From the NCBI GenBank assembly GCA_963665545.2, contig CAXXKZ010000011.1:558001-622000 (forward strand): a stretch of 64,000 bases of DNA, given 5' to 3'. Positions 1 through 9,439 of the stretch are shown in pieces. The translations under genes were made by a program, and so were the position numbers. Source of the stretch: G963665545 sp963665545. Lineage in GTDB: Bacteria > Pseudomonadota > Gammaproteobacteria > Xanthomonadales > SZUA-36. The notes under the pieces were generated by a model, which had not been told where the DNA came from, searched no databases, and saw only the letters and a list, made by a program, of their open reading frames with translations. Numbering within the stretch: position 1 is the stretch's first letter; each line of letters opens with the position of its first letter.

Positions 1-930
1 CTGTTCAGGCACAGGGCCGGCAGTATGGATGGGCAGCAAGGGTATGGCGTAGCGTTTCGACGTGGCCCGCATCTGCTCGAGCCGCTGTTGAAAATCCTGC
101 CGATACATTTCCCTGATTTTTCGATTACCGGTATCGACAGCCAATTGGTCCCGGCCGTCACTGAACACCAGGTGGCCCGCATCGGTCAGATCCTCTTCAA
201 GGGGATCGTAGATAAATGCACTGATCACATCATTGTGTTCCGTCAGGCGGGTGATCAGCCTGGTGCTTTGCTCATCAATGCCGAATCCGTCGCTGATCAA
301 ACCCACCAGACAGTCGTGCTGGGCCAGCGCGCTGACCCGTCGCAGCGCTTCATTGAGCATTTCGGGGTTGGGATCATGACTGGCAGCAGCGTTGAGCGCG
401 TGGTTTTTCTCCACCACCCGCGCCAGCACTTGCATCACGTTCAGTTCACTTCGATGGGGCGCAATGATGTCGAGATGATGATCATCAAAGATGATCGCAC
501 CCACCCGATCACCCGCGCTGAGTACTCGCCAGGCGGACACGGCGGCAACTTCGGCGGCTGTAACTGACTTCATTTTCTGCCTGCTGCCGAAAAACATGGA
601 AATTCGCTGGTCGATCAGCAACCACACCGCACGATCACGTTCCTCGGTATAGACCCGAACATAAGGCTCCTTTGTCCGAGCGGTCACTTTCCAGTCGATA
701 TTCCGAATGTCATCACCGGGCAAGTAACTGCGCAATTCCTCGAAATTCAGGCCCCTGCCACGCAGCCGGGAAGCATGCCGCCCACTGAGGATGCTGTGAA
801 TGGGCTGACGCGGCAAGAAACTGAAGCCACTGGCTTTGAACTGCAGGCGCACCAGATGATCCAGCTCGGCGTACACCCCTGCAGGGGTGGCGGCCGAGTC
901 CTGTTTTCTGGAAACCTTGGTGTATTGCAT
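1..930 (-). CDS. DUF58 domain protein (partial, runs off left edge)
   Basis: Reading the minus strand from an ATG at 930 gives 310 codons that stay open to base 1, so the C-terminus lies outside the window. The protein shows the DUF58 signature: a conserved block reading RGLNFEELRSYLPGDD followed by IRNIDWKVTART, then a von Willebrand factor A-like fold starting at RAVWLLID. DUF58 proteins are almost always encoded next to MoxR AAA+ ATPases and are thought to act with them in chaperone-like or metal-insertion assembly of other complexes. The MoxR gene ends 61 bases upstream on the same strand, which supports one operon. Further vWA or transglutaminase genes commonly follow in this operon type and may lie beyond the edge. 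The exact substrate cannot be inferred. Confidence 0.88.
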   Translation of the reverse strand, partial: MQYTKVSRKQDSAATPAGVYAELDHLVRLQFKASGFSFLPRQPIHSILSGRHASRLRGRGLNFEELRSYLPGDDIRNIDWKVTARTKEPYVRVYTEERDRAVWLLIDQRISMFFGSRQKMKSVTAAEVAAVSAWRVLSAGDRVGAIIFDDHHLDIIAPHRSELNVMQVLARVVEKNHALNAAASHDPNPEMLNEALRRVSALAQHDCLVGLISDGFGIDEQSTRLITRLTEHNDVISAFIYDPLEEDLTDAGHLVFSDGRDQLAVDTGNRKIREMYRQDFQQRLEQMRATSKRYAIPLLPIHTAGPVPEQ

Positions 931-991
931 ATTTTGTCGGGTGATGGTGCCTCTTGATCGTGCTCTGTTGATTGTGCTTTGGCGACAGTGC

Positions 992-1960
992 TCAGGCGAT
1001 GGCAACCACTTTCAACAACTCGTCAATCACTTCATTGGCCGAAACGCCATCAGCAGCTGCCTCGTAGCTGAGCTTGAGCCGGTGGCGAAGTACGTCGTGG
1101 GCGATGCTGCGAACATCTTCCGGCAAGGCGTGGTCGCGGCCGTTCATCCAGGCCACCACACGAGCGCACTTGTCCATGCCGATGCTGGCCCGTGGGCTGG
1201 CGCCGAGTCGAATCCAACTGGCCAACTGCTCGTTATAACGCTGCGGAAAGCGGGTTGCGTAAACCAGGTCGACTATGTAGCTTTCAACCGCTGTGCTGAC
1301 CTTGACGGCATTGATTTCCTTGCGGGCCTCGAACACGACGGACTGGGCGATGGGCGCCTCGATCTCACTCGCCCCGGTGGGCTGCTCCTCACCACGAACC
1401 AGCCGGATGACCTGGCCTTCCGCCTCCTCTGTTCCATAATCGACATAAACGTGAAGCAGAAACCGATCCATCTGCGCTTCGGGCAGTGGATAGGTGCCTT
1501 CTTGCTCGATCGGATTTTGCGTGGCCATCACCATGAACAAGTCAGGCATTTTGTGGGTGGTGCCCGCCACGGTGACCTGCCGTTCCTCCATAGCCTCCAG
1601 CAGGGCCGCCTGCACTTTGGCGGGCGCACGATTGATTTCATCGGCCAGCACGATGTTGGCGAAGATCGGGCCAGGCGCGAAACGGAACTGGTTAGTGCCG
1701 CCGTCTGTGTACAGCACTTCAGTGCCCGTGATATCGGATGGCAGCAAGTCGGGCGTAAACTGGATGCGGGAAAAATCCGCCTCCATGTTCTTAGCCAGGC
1801 TCTTTACCGCACGGGTCTTGGCGAGGCCAGGCAGTCCCTCCATCAGGATGTTCCCATTGGCCAGCACGCCGATAACCAAGCGCTCTATCACGCTCTCCTG
1901 CCCAATCACGGATTGCTGCATCTGTGATTTGAGAAGTCCAATTGAGTCGAATGGTGTCAT
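992..1960 (-). CDS. MoxR-family AAA+ ATPase
   Basis: This 322-residue protein is a full-length MoxR ATPase. The Walker A loop GLPGLAKT lies at residues 42-49 and Walker B with the catalytic acid pair ADEIN at about 106-110. Just after it comes the MoxR-typical helix RAPAKVQAALLEAMEERQVT, then the sensor-1 region MVMATQNPIEQEGTYPLPEA. MoxR proteins couple ATP hydrolysis to remodelling or maturation of partner proteins, usually together with the DUF58/vWA proteins encoded next to them. The downstream same-strand DUF58 gene fits this. The large open frame on the opposite strand (887-1927) is a shadow of this gene. The partner complex is unknown. Confidence 0.95.
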   Translation of the reverse strand: MTPFDSIGLLKSQMQQSVIGQESVIERLVIGVLANGNILMEGLPGLAKTRAVKSLAKNMEADFSRIQFTPDLLPSDITGTEVLYTDGGTNQFRFAPGPIFANIVLADEINRAPAKVQAALLEAMEERQVTVAGTTHKMPDLFMVMATQNPIEQEGTYPLPEAQMDRFLLHVYVDYGTEEAEGQVIRLVRGEEQPTGASEIEAPIAQSVVFEARKEINAVKVSTAVESYIVDLVYATRFPQRYNEQLASWIRLGASPRASIGMDKCARVVAWMNGRDHALPEDVRSIAHDVLRHRLKLSYEAAADGVSANEVIDELLKVVAIA

Positions 1961-2050
1961 GTGCGCTGGTCCAGCAATTACGACGGCAAAGCCTAATTTG
2001 CCATTTCGAAGGTGCCGCGCCTGGGCATTGAGCGCGGCTCTCCCGACTGT

Positions 2051-3583
2051 TTAGTTTGTAGGCGGATGGAGCTTTTCCAAAACCTGATCGATGGAGAAAC
2101 TGGCCGGCTTCTGCCGCGGAGGAAACTCCTGAAAGGTCGACAGAAATTGGGCCACAAAGGCCTGAGCGGGCACCAGCACATACATTCGTTCGGCACGGAA
2201 TTTCTGATAGCCCAAAGCATTAATTTCATCAGCGTGCTCAAACGGATCGGAACGCAGATTGAACAATTTGGGAAATCTCAGGAATGTGAAGGGATCCTGC
2301 CATACATCAAAACCGTGGGCGCGTTGCTCGGCGAACACAATCTTCCACTGGTTATAGCGCAGGTTCAGCAGATTCCCGGTATCGGAAAAGTAAAAGAACT
2401 CTTTGCGGGGCCAATCCTGGGTGTCACCGCGCACAAAGGGCATCAGGTTATAGCCATCAAGGTGGACTTTGAATTGCTTGTTGCCAAAGCGCGTGCCCTG
2501 CTTGAGTTGCTCCTTGATGTCGTCTTCGCCGGTGGCCGCGGCGAGGGTTGGGAACCAATCCGTGTGAGAAATAATCTCGTTGACCTCGGTGCCCGGTTCA
2601 ATGTACTTGGGCCAGCGCACAGCCAGCGGTACCCGGTAACCGCCCTCCCAGTTGTCATTCTTCTCACCCCGGAAGGGCGCTGTTCCACCGTCTGGCCAGG
2701 TGAATTTCTAGGCGCCATTGTCGGTCGAATACATAACAATGGTGTTGTCCGCAATACCGAGTTCATCCAGCTTGTCCAACAACTCACCAACATGGCCGTC
2801 ATGCTCCACCATTCCGTCGGGATACACACCCAATCCGGTGACGCCCTCTGATTCCTCTTTTAGGTGGGTCCAGACATGCATTCGAGTTGAATTCCACCAC
2901 AGGAAGAAGGGCTTTTTTTGTGCGCTCGCACGATCCATGAAATCCAGTGCCAGGGCAGTAACTTCTGAGTCAACCGTTTCCATTCTCTTTTTGGTGAGCG
3001 GACCGGTGTCTTCGATTTCACCGTCGGCGGAAGACTTGATGACACCGCGCGGGCCAAATTTACGTTTAAATTCAGGGTCTTTAGGATAATCCACATGCTC
3101 AGGCTCTTCTTCTGCATTGAGATGATAAAGATTGCCAAAAAACTCATCAAAGCCATGATTGGTCGGCAGGTGCTCGTCCAGGTCACCCAGGTGGTTCTTG
3201 CCATACTGTGCCGTAATGTATCCCCTGGTCTTGAGAAATTCCGCTATGGTCGGGTCTTCGGCTTGCAAGCCCAGGTCCGACCCCGGCAATCCCACCTTGG
3301 TGAGACCCGTCCGGAACGGGCTCTGGCCAGTGATGAAGGCCGCCCGGCCCGCGGTGCAACTTTGCTCGCCGTAGGCATCCGTAAAAATAGCGCCCTCCCT
3401 GGCGATGCGATCGATATTGGGGGTACGGTAACCCATCATGCCGCGATTGTAGGCACTGATATTCCAATAGCCTATGTCATCGCCCCAGATAATGAGGATA
3501 TTGGGCCGATCCTGCGCAATGACTGACGAGGCGAGCAGCAGCAACACGATAGCGGGTAACAATGAAAGGGGGCGCAACTTCAT
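2051..3583 (-). pseudogene. Arylsulfatase with in-frame TAG stop
   Basis: This is an exported sulfatase of about 510 codons interrupted by one amber codon at 2708-2710. It starts with a signal peptide (MKLRPLSLLPAIVLLLLASSV). The N-terminal metal-binding segment is PNILIIWGDDIGYWN. The formylglycine motif is CTAGR within SCTAGRAAFITG. The text reads up to STDNGA, meets TAG, and continues in the same frame with KFTWPDGGTAPFRGEKNDNWEGG, which is standard sulfatase sequence; family members usually have Glu at the stop position (NGAEKFTWPDGG). The frame then runs to a natural TAA at 2051. A single GAG to TAG change explains it. As read, the product would lack its C-terminal third and is probably inactive. 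It lies 64 bases behind the S9 peptidase on the same strand. Confidence 0.85.
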
Positions 3584-3647
3584 GACTATTCCATCCTTGC
3601 CAGTAATCGCCCTAGTCTACATGATTAGGTGCCCCGGCCCCCTGTCT

Positions 3648-5942
3648 CTAAGGGCGCAAATGTCGATCGAAAAAGTCGACGAGCGCCTCAATAAAATACA
3701 TCTCGGCCTTGCCGGTATAGCCATGACCTTCCTGAGGCATGACCACTTGTTCGTGGTGAATGCCGGCATCGATCAGGGCCCGGCTCATTTTCATCGCTTC
3801 GGTCATGGTTGCGTAGTCACTGGTGCCAACGGCCAACATGAGTTTTCCTTTGATGTCCGGCGCCAGTCGAAATGGAGAGGCATATTCATAGGCCGCTTTG
3901 GCCCTGTCCGGCATATCCAGGTAAGGCTCATACAGCAATGAACTGTAGGGGTCAAAGCCCGGTGCACTGGAAACCGCTGCATGATAAACCTCCGGCGCCT
4001 GGGCAAGGGCACGAAAGGCAAAATGCCCACCCCAGGAGTGGCCCCAGATGCCCACCTGGCTCAGATCCATAAACTCGTGGCGCGCACCAAGCTGCTGGAT
4101 TGCGCCCGCATGATCGGGGATTTCGTGGCGGCCCCAGTTGCGGTAGACCACATCCTGAAATGCCTTGGAGCGCTCTGGTGTGCCGCGCGCATCGAGTGTG
4201 ACGACAATGTAGCCCAACTGCGCGATGGCGCGTGGCAGGTTTTGGCTCGAACTTGTGCCTATAGCAAAGCTACGATTGGCAGTCACTATTTGCGGGCCGG
4301 CGTAGAGGTATTCCAGCACCGGGTATCGAATCGACGGGTCGAAGTCGTAAGGCTTGTGCATGACTCCCCAAAGGTCGGTCTCCCCGTCAGCCGCCTTGAC
4401 CACGAATTCTTCGGTGGCTGTCCAACCCAATTGGGTTAGCGCACCAATGTCCGCTTGGCGCAGCGTGCGCAGCAGCGTGCCGTCGACAGCACGCAAGTCG
4501 ATCTGCGGCGCGCGGTCAGGCGTCGAATGCGTGTCGACGAAATACTGCATTGATGGCGATAGTTTTACCGCATGTTGGCCAGTCCCCTCGGTCAGTTGTT
4601 GCGCGCGACCACCATTGAGGCTGACTCGGTAGAGGTGTGTGTCGTATACGCGCGGCGTCTCACCGTGGGCGGTGAAATAGACCCACTCTCTATCCGGGTC
4701 GACAGACACAACGTCCAGCACCGGGTAGTCCCCGCTGGTCAACTGGCGAACCAATTCTCCGTCTGGGCCATAAAGATAAAGATGGTTCCAACCATCCCGG
4801 GTCGATTCCCACAGGAATCCCCTAGCATCCTCCAATGCCGTGAATCCGGCGTTGCCGAAGTAAATCACGTCGTGCTGGATATTCACGAATGACTCGGCAG
4901 TCTCGGTAAACAGCGTACGCACCTCGCCGGTTCTGGCATTGGCGCCCATGACGTCAACGGTTTTGAAATCACGCGAGTAGCGGGCGAACAGGACCTCCGA
5001 TGAGTCATGTTGCCAGGCGAGCAGAACGAAATAGAAGTTCCGGGTATCGCCCAGTTCGAGCGCGGTTGCATCGCCCGACAGGATGTCGACAATGAACGGC
5101 ACCACGTGAGCCGGCTGCCCACCAGCCGTGGTGAACGGCCGCACGACCAACTCATCCTCGGTTTTAAGAAAGTTGACTTCATATTTCTTGGCGAGCCTGG
5201 AGCGGTCGATCTTCGTCGCCCACAGCTTGAGGCTATCAGGCGACCACGAACTGAAGGGGACAAAAGAAATCGTAAGCCCAGCGCCCAGCCTCAGGCGCGT
5301 GCTCTCGATGTCCCAGGCATTTTCAGGACTGCCATCAAAAGTCAGCCGTTGATCCCGGCCATCGACGGTGGAGCGCAGCACGATATCGTCGTCCTGCAGC
5401 GTAGCGAACCACTTGCTGTCAGGCGACAGCGTGTCGCCGCTATCGCTAATGCTGCCGAAGTAGCCACGCCGTTTAAAGGTCCGTGGCGTAAACCGCGCCT
5501 GGGCGGCCGTAACTGCTGGGTCCGTTGCGGGTAGCTGCAATGTGTCGTAGCTTGAAAAGTCCAACGAAAATTGTTTGCCTTCAAGGTCAAAGGTGGCGGC
5601 ACTGCCATCCGGACTGAGGGTGAACAGCTCAAACGGCACACCGGAGCCAGGTGGCTCGTGACCCAGCGCTTTGGACAGTGAAACGCGGAGCCTGGCAACA
5701 TCGAATAGCGGCTCCTTGGTATTGCTGGCCGGGTCCACCCTCCAGATGATCCGCTTGTCGGGCCCGCCGTCTGTGTACCAAAAGGTGGATCCGTCACCCA
5801 GCCAGTTTGCTTGCAGGCTGGCGTCATCGACAAGGGCACTGAAATTAAGGTACTTCGTATAAACCGTCTCTCGTTCCTGTGCGTATGCGCCACCCATCAA
5901 TAGGGCAAGCGTGAGCCCCGACAAAATTCGCAAATTCATCAT
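3648..5942 (-). CDS. S9 family dipeptidyl-peptidase IV-like serine peptidase
   Basis: This 764-residue exported peptidase has a cleavable signal peptide (MMNLRILSGLTLALLMGGAYAQ), a DPP IV-type beta-propeller through roughly residue 500, and a C-terminal alpha/beta hydrolase domain. The catalytic triad is visible: Ser636 in GHSWGGH, Asp709 in GTSDYAT and His740 in QEGHGY. S9 enzymes of this type remove dipeptides, often Xaa-Pro, from oligopeptides in the periplasm or outside the cell. It is the first gene on the minus strand after a divergent gap of 149 bases shared with the LuxR-type gene. The broken sulfatase follows it, so they may be co-transcribed. Substrate preference cannot be read from the sequence. 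Its natural stop is TAG. Confidence 0.93.
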   Translation of the reverse strand: MMNLRILSGLTLALLMGGAYAQERETVYTKYLNFSALVDDASLQANWLGDGSTFWYTDGGPDKRIIWRVDPASNTKEPLFDVARLRVSLSKALGHEPPGSGVPFELFTLSPDGSAATFDLEGKQFSLDFSSYDTLQLPATDPAVTAAQARFTPRTFKRRGYFGSISDSGDTLSPDSKWFATLQDDDIVLRSTVDGRDQRLTFDGSPENAWDIESTRLRLGAGLTISFVPFSSWSPDSLKLWATKIDRSRLAKKYEVNFLKTEDELVVRPFTTAGGQPAHVVPFIVDILSGDATALELGDTRNFYFVLLAWQHDSSEVLFARYSRDFKTVDVMGANARTGEVRTLFTETAESFVNIQHDVIYFGNAGFTALEDARGFLWESTRDGWNHLYLYGPDGELVRQLTSGDYPVLDVVSVDPDREWVYFTAHGETPRVYDTHLYRVSLNGGRAQQLTEGTGQHAVKLSPSMQYFVDTHSTPDRAPQIDLRAVDGTLLRTLRQADIGALTQLGWTATEEFVVKAADGETDLWGVMHKPYDFDPSIRYPVLEYLYAGPQIVTANRSFAIGTSSSQNLPRAIAQLGYIVVTLDARGTPERSKAFQDVVYRNWGRHEIPDHAGAIQQLGARHEFMDLSQVGIWGHSWGGHFAFRALAQAPEVYHAAVSSAPGFDPYSSLLYEPYLDMPDRAKAAYEYASPFRLAPDIKGKLMLAVGTSDYATMTEAMKMSRALIDAGIHHEQVVMPQEGHGYTGKAEMYFIEALVDFFDRHLRP

Positions 5943-6091
5943 TGGAAGTTCTCCCTCATTACCCTGCTCCGACGTCAGGGATGCTGAACCCCTCAGTACT
6001 GCCTGATTTTCAGCTTGCAGGAAACGGCAACACGGAAATGAGCCATGTTAGGCTTGACGTGTGACCCGCATAAAGGCCTCTTCGAGATTCC

Positions 6092-6490
6092 GTGAATAAG
6101 ACGATCCCAATCGCCCTGGTGCTGATTGCGGCCAGTTTGCTGGTGGTCTTTTTGATTCGTGCATCAACGCTGTCGGCTTCCCGGGTGCTTGAATGGGCGC
6201 TTGTGCTCTCAGTGTTTGCATTGCTGGTTTGGTTGATGCGCTTTGGGTTTCGAGAGGGCAAAAAACGGCTGGCACAGAAATCAACGCAGCAATCATCCCT
6301 TAATCCCCGTGAAAATGATGTCCTGGAATTGCTGTCCGAAGGCCTTTCAAACAAAGAAATCGCAGCGCAACTCCATATCGCAGAAAGTACCGTCAAGAAA
6401 CACGTGTCATCGGTTTTCCGCAAGCTCGGCGCCAAACGGCGTGCGCAGGCGGCAAGAATCGCCAGAGATTCAGGCTACCTGGCAACCTGA
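6092..6490 (+). CDS. Membrane-anchored LuxR-type HTH regulator
   Basis: This is a 132-residue protein with a GTG start. Residues 5-23 and about 34-51 form two hydrophobic segments, followed by a basic linker. A C-terminal LuxR/GerE helix-turn-helix spans about 69-128 (LNPRENDVLELLSEGLSNKE, then AAQLHIAESTVKKHVSSVFR). There is no receiver or autoinducer-binding domain, so it would be a DNA-binding protein tethered to the inner membrane. Small LuxR proteins with two membrane helices often sit beside a small membrane protein that may act as sensor; the next gene, 80 bases downstream, fits that role. The targets are unknown. The divergent S9 peptidase gene is a natural candidate, but this is inference. 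Confidence 0.85.
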   Translation: MNKTIPIALVLIAASLLVVFLIRASTLSASRVLEWALVLSVFALLVWLMRFGFREGKKRLAQKSTQQSSLNPRENDVLELLSEGLSNKEIAAQLHIAESTVKKHVSSVFRKLGAKRRAQAARIARDSGYLAT

Positions 6491-6570
6491 TAAACAGGTA
6501 CTTTCGTACCATTGTATTTCTCTGTGCCAACAGGAAAATCAAGGATCACTCTCCGACAGGAAATAACAGG

Positions 6571-6960
6571 ATGAAGCTGGTTCTGATTGGAATATCTGTG
6601 GTTGTGTTGACCTATATCGGCCTGGCGTTGATCAACATGGCGCTGGTACTCCTGTTTTTTCAAATAGACGAAGGAGGCAGTCCGGTTGCCGCGCCCCTGA
6701 TTCTGGCGTCCGTGGAGGTCCTTGTGATAGCCGGCACGAGCTTTTGGATGCCCAGGCTGATACAGCTGCTGTTCAGGACCGCCGATGCCACAATGCCCAT
6801 TGCTACAATGCTGTATGTGGGTTTGGCACTGGTGTGCGCGGTGTCGGCACTGAACATCTATCTTGACGTCAGTCTTGAACCGCTGTGGTACAAGCTGGTC
6901 CGCCTGGCTTCGTTGATTCCGGCTTTCATTCTGGGCACTTTGAGAATTAAGCCCAAGTAG
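6571..6960 (+). CDS. Small four-helix membrane protein of unknown function
   Basis: The 129-residue product is almost entirely hydrophobic, with four predicted transmembrane helices at about 2-28, 38-58, 70-92 and 104-123. I do not recognise a family. The ATG is preceded by an AGGA-type ribosome binding site about 10 bases away. It follows the membrane-anchored LuxR-type regulator on the same strand, and the two look co-transcribed. A sensor or modulator of that regulator is possible but untested. The gene ends 14 bases before the convergent PrsW-like gene. Coding potential is supported by the clean hydrophobic periodicity and the lack of a competing frame. Confidence 0.7.
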   Translation: MKLVLIGISVVVLTYIGLALINMALVLLFFQIDEGGSPVAAPLILASVEVLVIAGTSFWMPRLIQLLFRTADATMPIATMLYVGLALVCAVSALNIYLDVSLEPLWYKLVRLASLIPAFILGTLRIKPK

Positions 6961-6974
6961 CGCCAATTCGAGCG

Positions 6975-8006
6975 TCAGTGATGGCCCAAAGCCTCATCTT
7001 CAAGCAGATGAATTTCGCACATCTCCTTGGCAGTGAAATGCAGGTGCGGCGCCATGGTATGCAATCCAGATTTGCCGATGTGCTTTTCCAGTCGATGCAT
7101 TTCCGCCAGTTTTTGCCGAATATCCTCCTCAACAAGAAATTTGATGCCCTCCTCACGGGCCAAAAGCAGGCCCTCAGCACTCAGCACCAATTCGGTATGC
7201 AAGCGAAAATACGCCAACATCTCCTTCGCCACCGGTCCTGACACGATCTCCTCCATGTCCTTGAGGTAGCGCCCGGCATCGCAGCCGCTGAGCTCCCCAT
7301 GCTCAATCTGGTGCAACAGGCGCTTGTGTGATTCGAAATCAATCTCGAGAAAGTTGTGGATCGAAACCGTGCTCCGCTCGAACAGTAGAAACAGGATCGT
7401 CGGGATAATCAGCAACGTCACTGTGGTCGCCAATATCGGAGAAATCGGAAAATGATTGAAAATCGAGTGCAGGAGTACCGCCAGGATCAGACCGGGCAGG
7501 TAGTAGATCGGATTCATGTTCAGGTGGCGCTCGGTCAATACCTGCGCCAATATTGCAAACAGCGCCGTTGCGCCACCGTGCATGACGGCAGTTCCGAACC
7601 CCCGCACCATCCACACGCCGTAGTGCGCATCTGAAACCAGGATGAGGTAGTGGATATTCTCGACGAAGGAAAATCCTGCCCCAACGGCGAAACCCAGAAG
7701 TCCGGCATCGATCAGGAATCCCACGCGGTTGGCGTAAAACAGATAAATCAGGATGCTGGCCTTGAGGGACTCCTCGATAGGCGGTGACACATAACGCGTC
7801 GTATTATTGAAATCGAGCGCCATGTATTCGATGGCGTAGCCGTTGATGAGTGCGCTGACTATCGCAATGACGCCGCCGGCAGCAAAGACCGTGACCAGGA
7901 AGTGTGAACCGAGCAAACGGTGGCTGTCGAGGTGATAAAGGACATTCACCAGCACCAAAACTGGCAGTAGGCCGATGATGGCTTTGAGGATTATTTCCAG
8001 TGGCAT
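6975..8006 (-). CDS. PrsW-family intramembrane metalloprotease
   Basis: This 343-residue protein has seven or more membrane segments in its first 210 residues and a soluble helical C-terminal tail of about 130 residues. The PrsW motifs are all present: an EE pair at residues 78-79 in PPIEESLK, Glu116 in GFSFVENIHY, His143 in VMHGGATALF and His180 in LLHSIFNHF. PrsW-type enzymes (CPBP superfamily relatives) cleave membrane proteins, classically anti-sigma factors. The C-terminal extension includes EHGELSGCDAGRYLKDMEEI and may bind partners. There is no obvious anti-sigma factor gene nearby, so the substrate is unknown. It is divergent from the MBOAT gene across 111 bases. Confidence 0.88.
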   Translation of the reverse strand: MPLEIILKAIIGLLPVLVLVNVLYHLDSHRLLGSHFLVTVFAAGGVIAIVSALINGYAIEYMALDFNNTTRYVSPPIEESLKASILIYLFYANRVGFLIDAGLLGFAVGAGFSFVENIHYLILVSDAHYGVWMVRGFGTAVMHGGATALFAILAQVLTERHLNMNPIYYLPGLILAVLLHSIFNHFPISPILATTVTLLIIPTILFLLFERSTVSIHNFLEIDFESHKRLLHQIEHGELSGCDAGRYLKDMEEIVSGPVAKEMLAYFRLHTELVLSAEGLLLAREEGIKFLVEEDIRQKLAEMHRLEKHIGKSGLHTMAPHLHFTAKEMCEIHLLEDEALGHH

Positions 8007-8117
8007 GGTTGCGGAAATCTGCCCGTGTGTGCCCAGTCAAAGCCGGGGTCACAGCTTGGCTGTCATTGTATCAGGACGAAGACTTTGTCTCCGAAAATAA
8101 TGTAGTTTAGACGGCGT

Positions 8118-9431
8118 ATGTCATTTCTTGAGCCAGGATTCATCTATTTTCTCCTGTTGTTCTTTCCTGCCTATTTCGCGATTAGTGCGATTAGCGCAGC
8201 GAAAGCCAACGTCTTTGTCGCGCTGGCATCTTTTGGCTTTGTCGCCTGGTACTACCCACCGTTTTCCCTGATCGTACTGTTCCAGATGGCGGTGATACAT
8301 GGCCTGCTCAGGAAAAAGATCAATCTGGCGGTGTCAATCTTCCTGGTCTTGCTGCCTCTTTTTGTGTTCAAGTATTCCGCGTTCTTCGCCTCTCTGTTCG
8401 GATTCACCATTAGCCAGTTACCTTTACCATTGGGGATATCCTTTTACAGCTTCACTGCCGTGGCGGTGCTGTTTGAAATGAGTCGCAGCGAGGCGGTGAA
8501 TTCGGCCTACAGCCCCAACAGCAGCCTGAAGATTTTGACATTTTGGCCGCACCTGGCATCCGGCCCCATACTGCGCCCCAAAAACATGTGGCGTCCCTAT
8601 GTGTCATTCCGCGAACGCGACTGGGTGCTGGCATTTGTGCTCATCATTTTTGGATTGTTCAAGAAAGTCGTCATCGCCGATGGGGCCGGCACCATCGTTG
8701 CCCGCGCCATGGAATTAGGGACCGCCAACCTGTCGCTGACCGACATCGGCTACATGGCCATTGGCATGTCGATTCAGATTTATGGGGACTTCTCCGGTTA
8801 CAGCGATATGGCCTTGGGTTTCGCGATTTTTATCGGCGTACGTCTGCCTGCCAACTTTAACTACCCCTATCTGGCTGATTCCATCAGTGATTTCTGGCGC
8901 CGATGGCATATCAGCCTGACAACCTGGTTCAGGGACTACTTGTATATTCCATTGGGCGGCAGCCGAAAAGGGACGGCCAGAACATATCTCAACCTGTTCA
9001 TTGTGTTCCTCATCAGTGGATTGTGGCACGGTGCTGCATTGAATTTCATCATCTGGGGCGCCTTGCACGGGGCCTTGTTGGCGATTGAAAAGCTGACGCC
9101 GTTCAGTGTCCTGTCCGCCGTTCTGAAACGCCTGTTTGTTCTGCCCGTCATTGTGGTCTCCTGGCTGGTATTTTTTCTCGACACCGACAGCCTGTTGGCG
9201 ATCTTTGACAGCCACATTTTCAGTCGCGCGGATAATCCAGACGCGCTGGGGCCGGGCGTACTTCTGTTTGCCGGGCTTCTGGTGTTCGAGCACTTGCTCA
9301 AGCCTTACCAGGTCGGCCGCGACGGCTATCCGGAAAAAACCCGCGTGGGCATTCTTGCGGCACCATTGGTTCTGATCGCAACATCATTATTCTGGTCAGA
9401 GCCGCTGCCATTTATATACTTCGATTTCTGA
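8118..9431 (+). CDS. MBOAT-family O-acyltransferase (AlgI-like)
   Basis: This 437-residue polytopic membrane protein carries the MBOAT core. His263 in DFWRRWHISLTTWFRDY is followed by the conserved YIPLGG, and the second active-site His304 lies in ISGLWHGAALNFIIWGALHG. The order and spacing match AlgI/DltB/PatA proteins, which move acyl groups across the inner membrane for O-acetylation of alginate, peptidoglycan or other exported glycans. The next gene begins 8 bases downstream and encodes a periplasmic SGNH-like protein, the usual partner. No alginate polymerase or other polysaccharide genes are visible in the window, so the acceptor is unknown. No strong ribosome binding site precedes the ATG. 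Confidence 0.93.
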   Translation: MSFLEPGFIYFLLLFFPAYFAISAISAAKANVFVALASFGFVAWYYPPFSLIVLFQMAVIHGLLRKKINLAVSIFLVLLPLFVFKYSAFFASLFGFTISQLPLPLGISFYSFTAVAVLFEMSRSEAVNSAYSPNSSLKILTFWPHLASGPILRPKNMWRPYVSFRERDWVLAFVLIIFGLFKKVVIADGAGTIVARAMELGTANLSLTDIGYMAIGMSIQIYGDFSGYSDMALGFAIFIGVRLPANFNYPYLADSISDFWRRWHISLTTWFRDYLYIPLGGSRKGTARTYLNLFIVFLISGLWHGAALNFIIWGALHGALLAIEKLTPFSVLSAVLKRLFVLPVIVVSWLVFFLDTDSLLAIFDSHIFSRADNPDALGPGVLLFAGLLVFEHLLKPYQVGRDGYPEKTRVGILAAPLVLIATSLFWSEPLPFIYFDF

Positions 9432-9439
9432 GCAGCCCA

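Noticed and set aside
887..1927. Long plus-strand open frame of 346 codons
   Set aside because: It lies antisense to MoxR, which has full motif support; the translation shows no family features.
2012..2851. Plus-strand frame of 279 codons opposite the broken sulfatase
   Set aside because: It is the antisense shadow of the sulfatase C-terminus; the minus strand carries clear sulfatase motifs.
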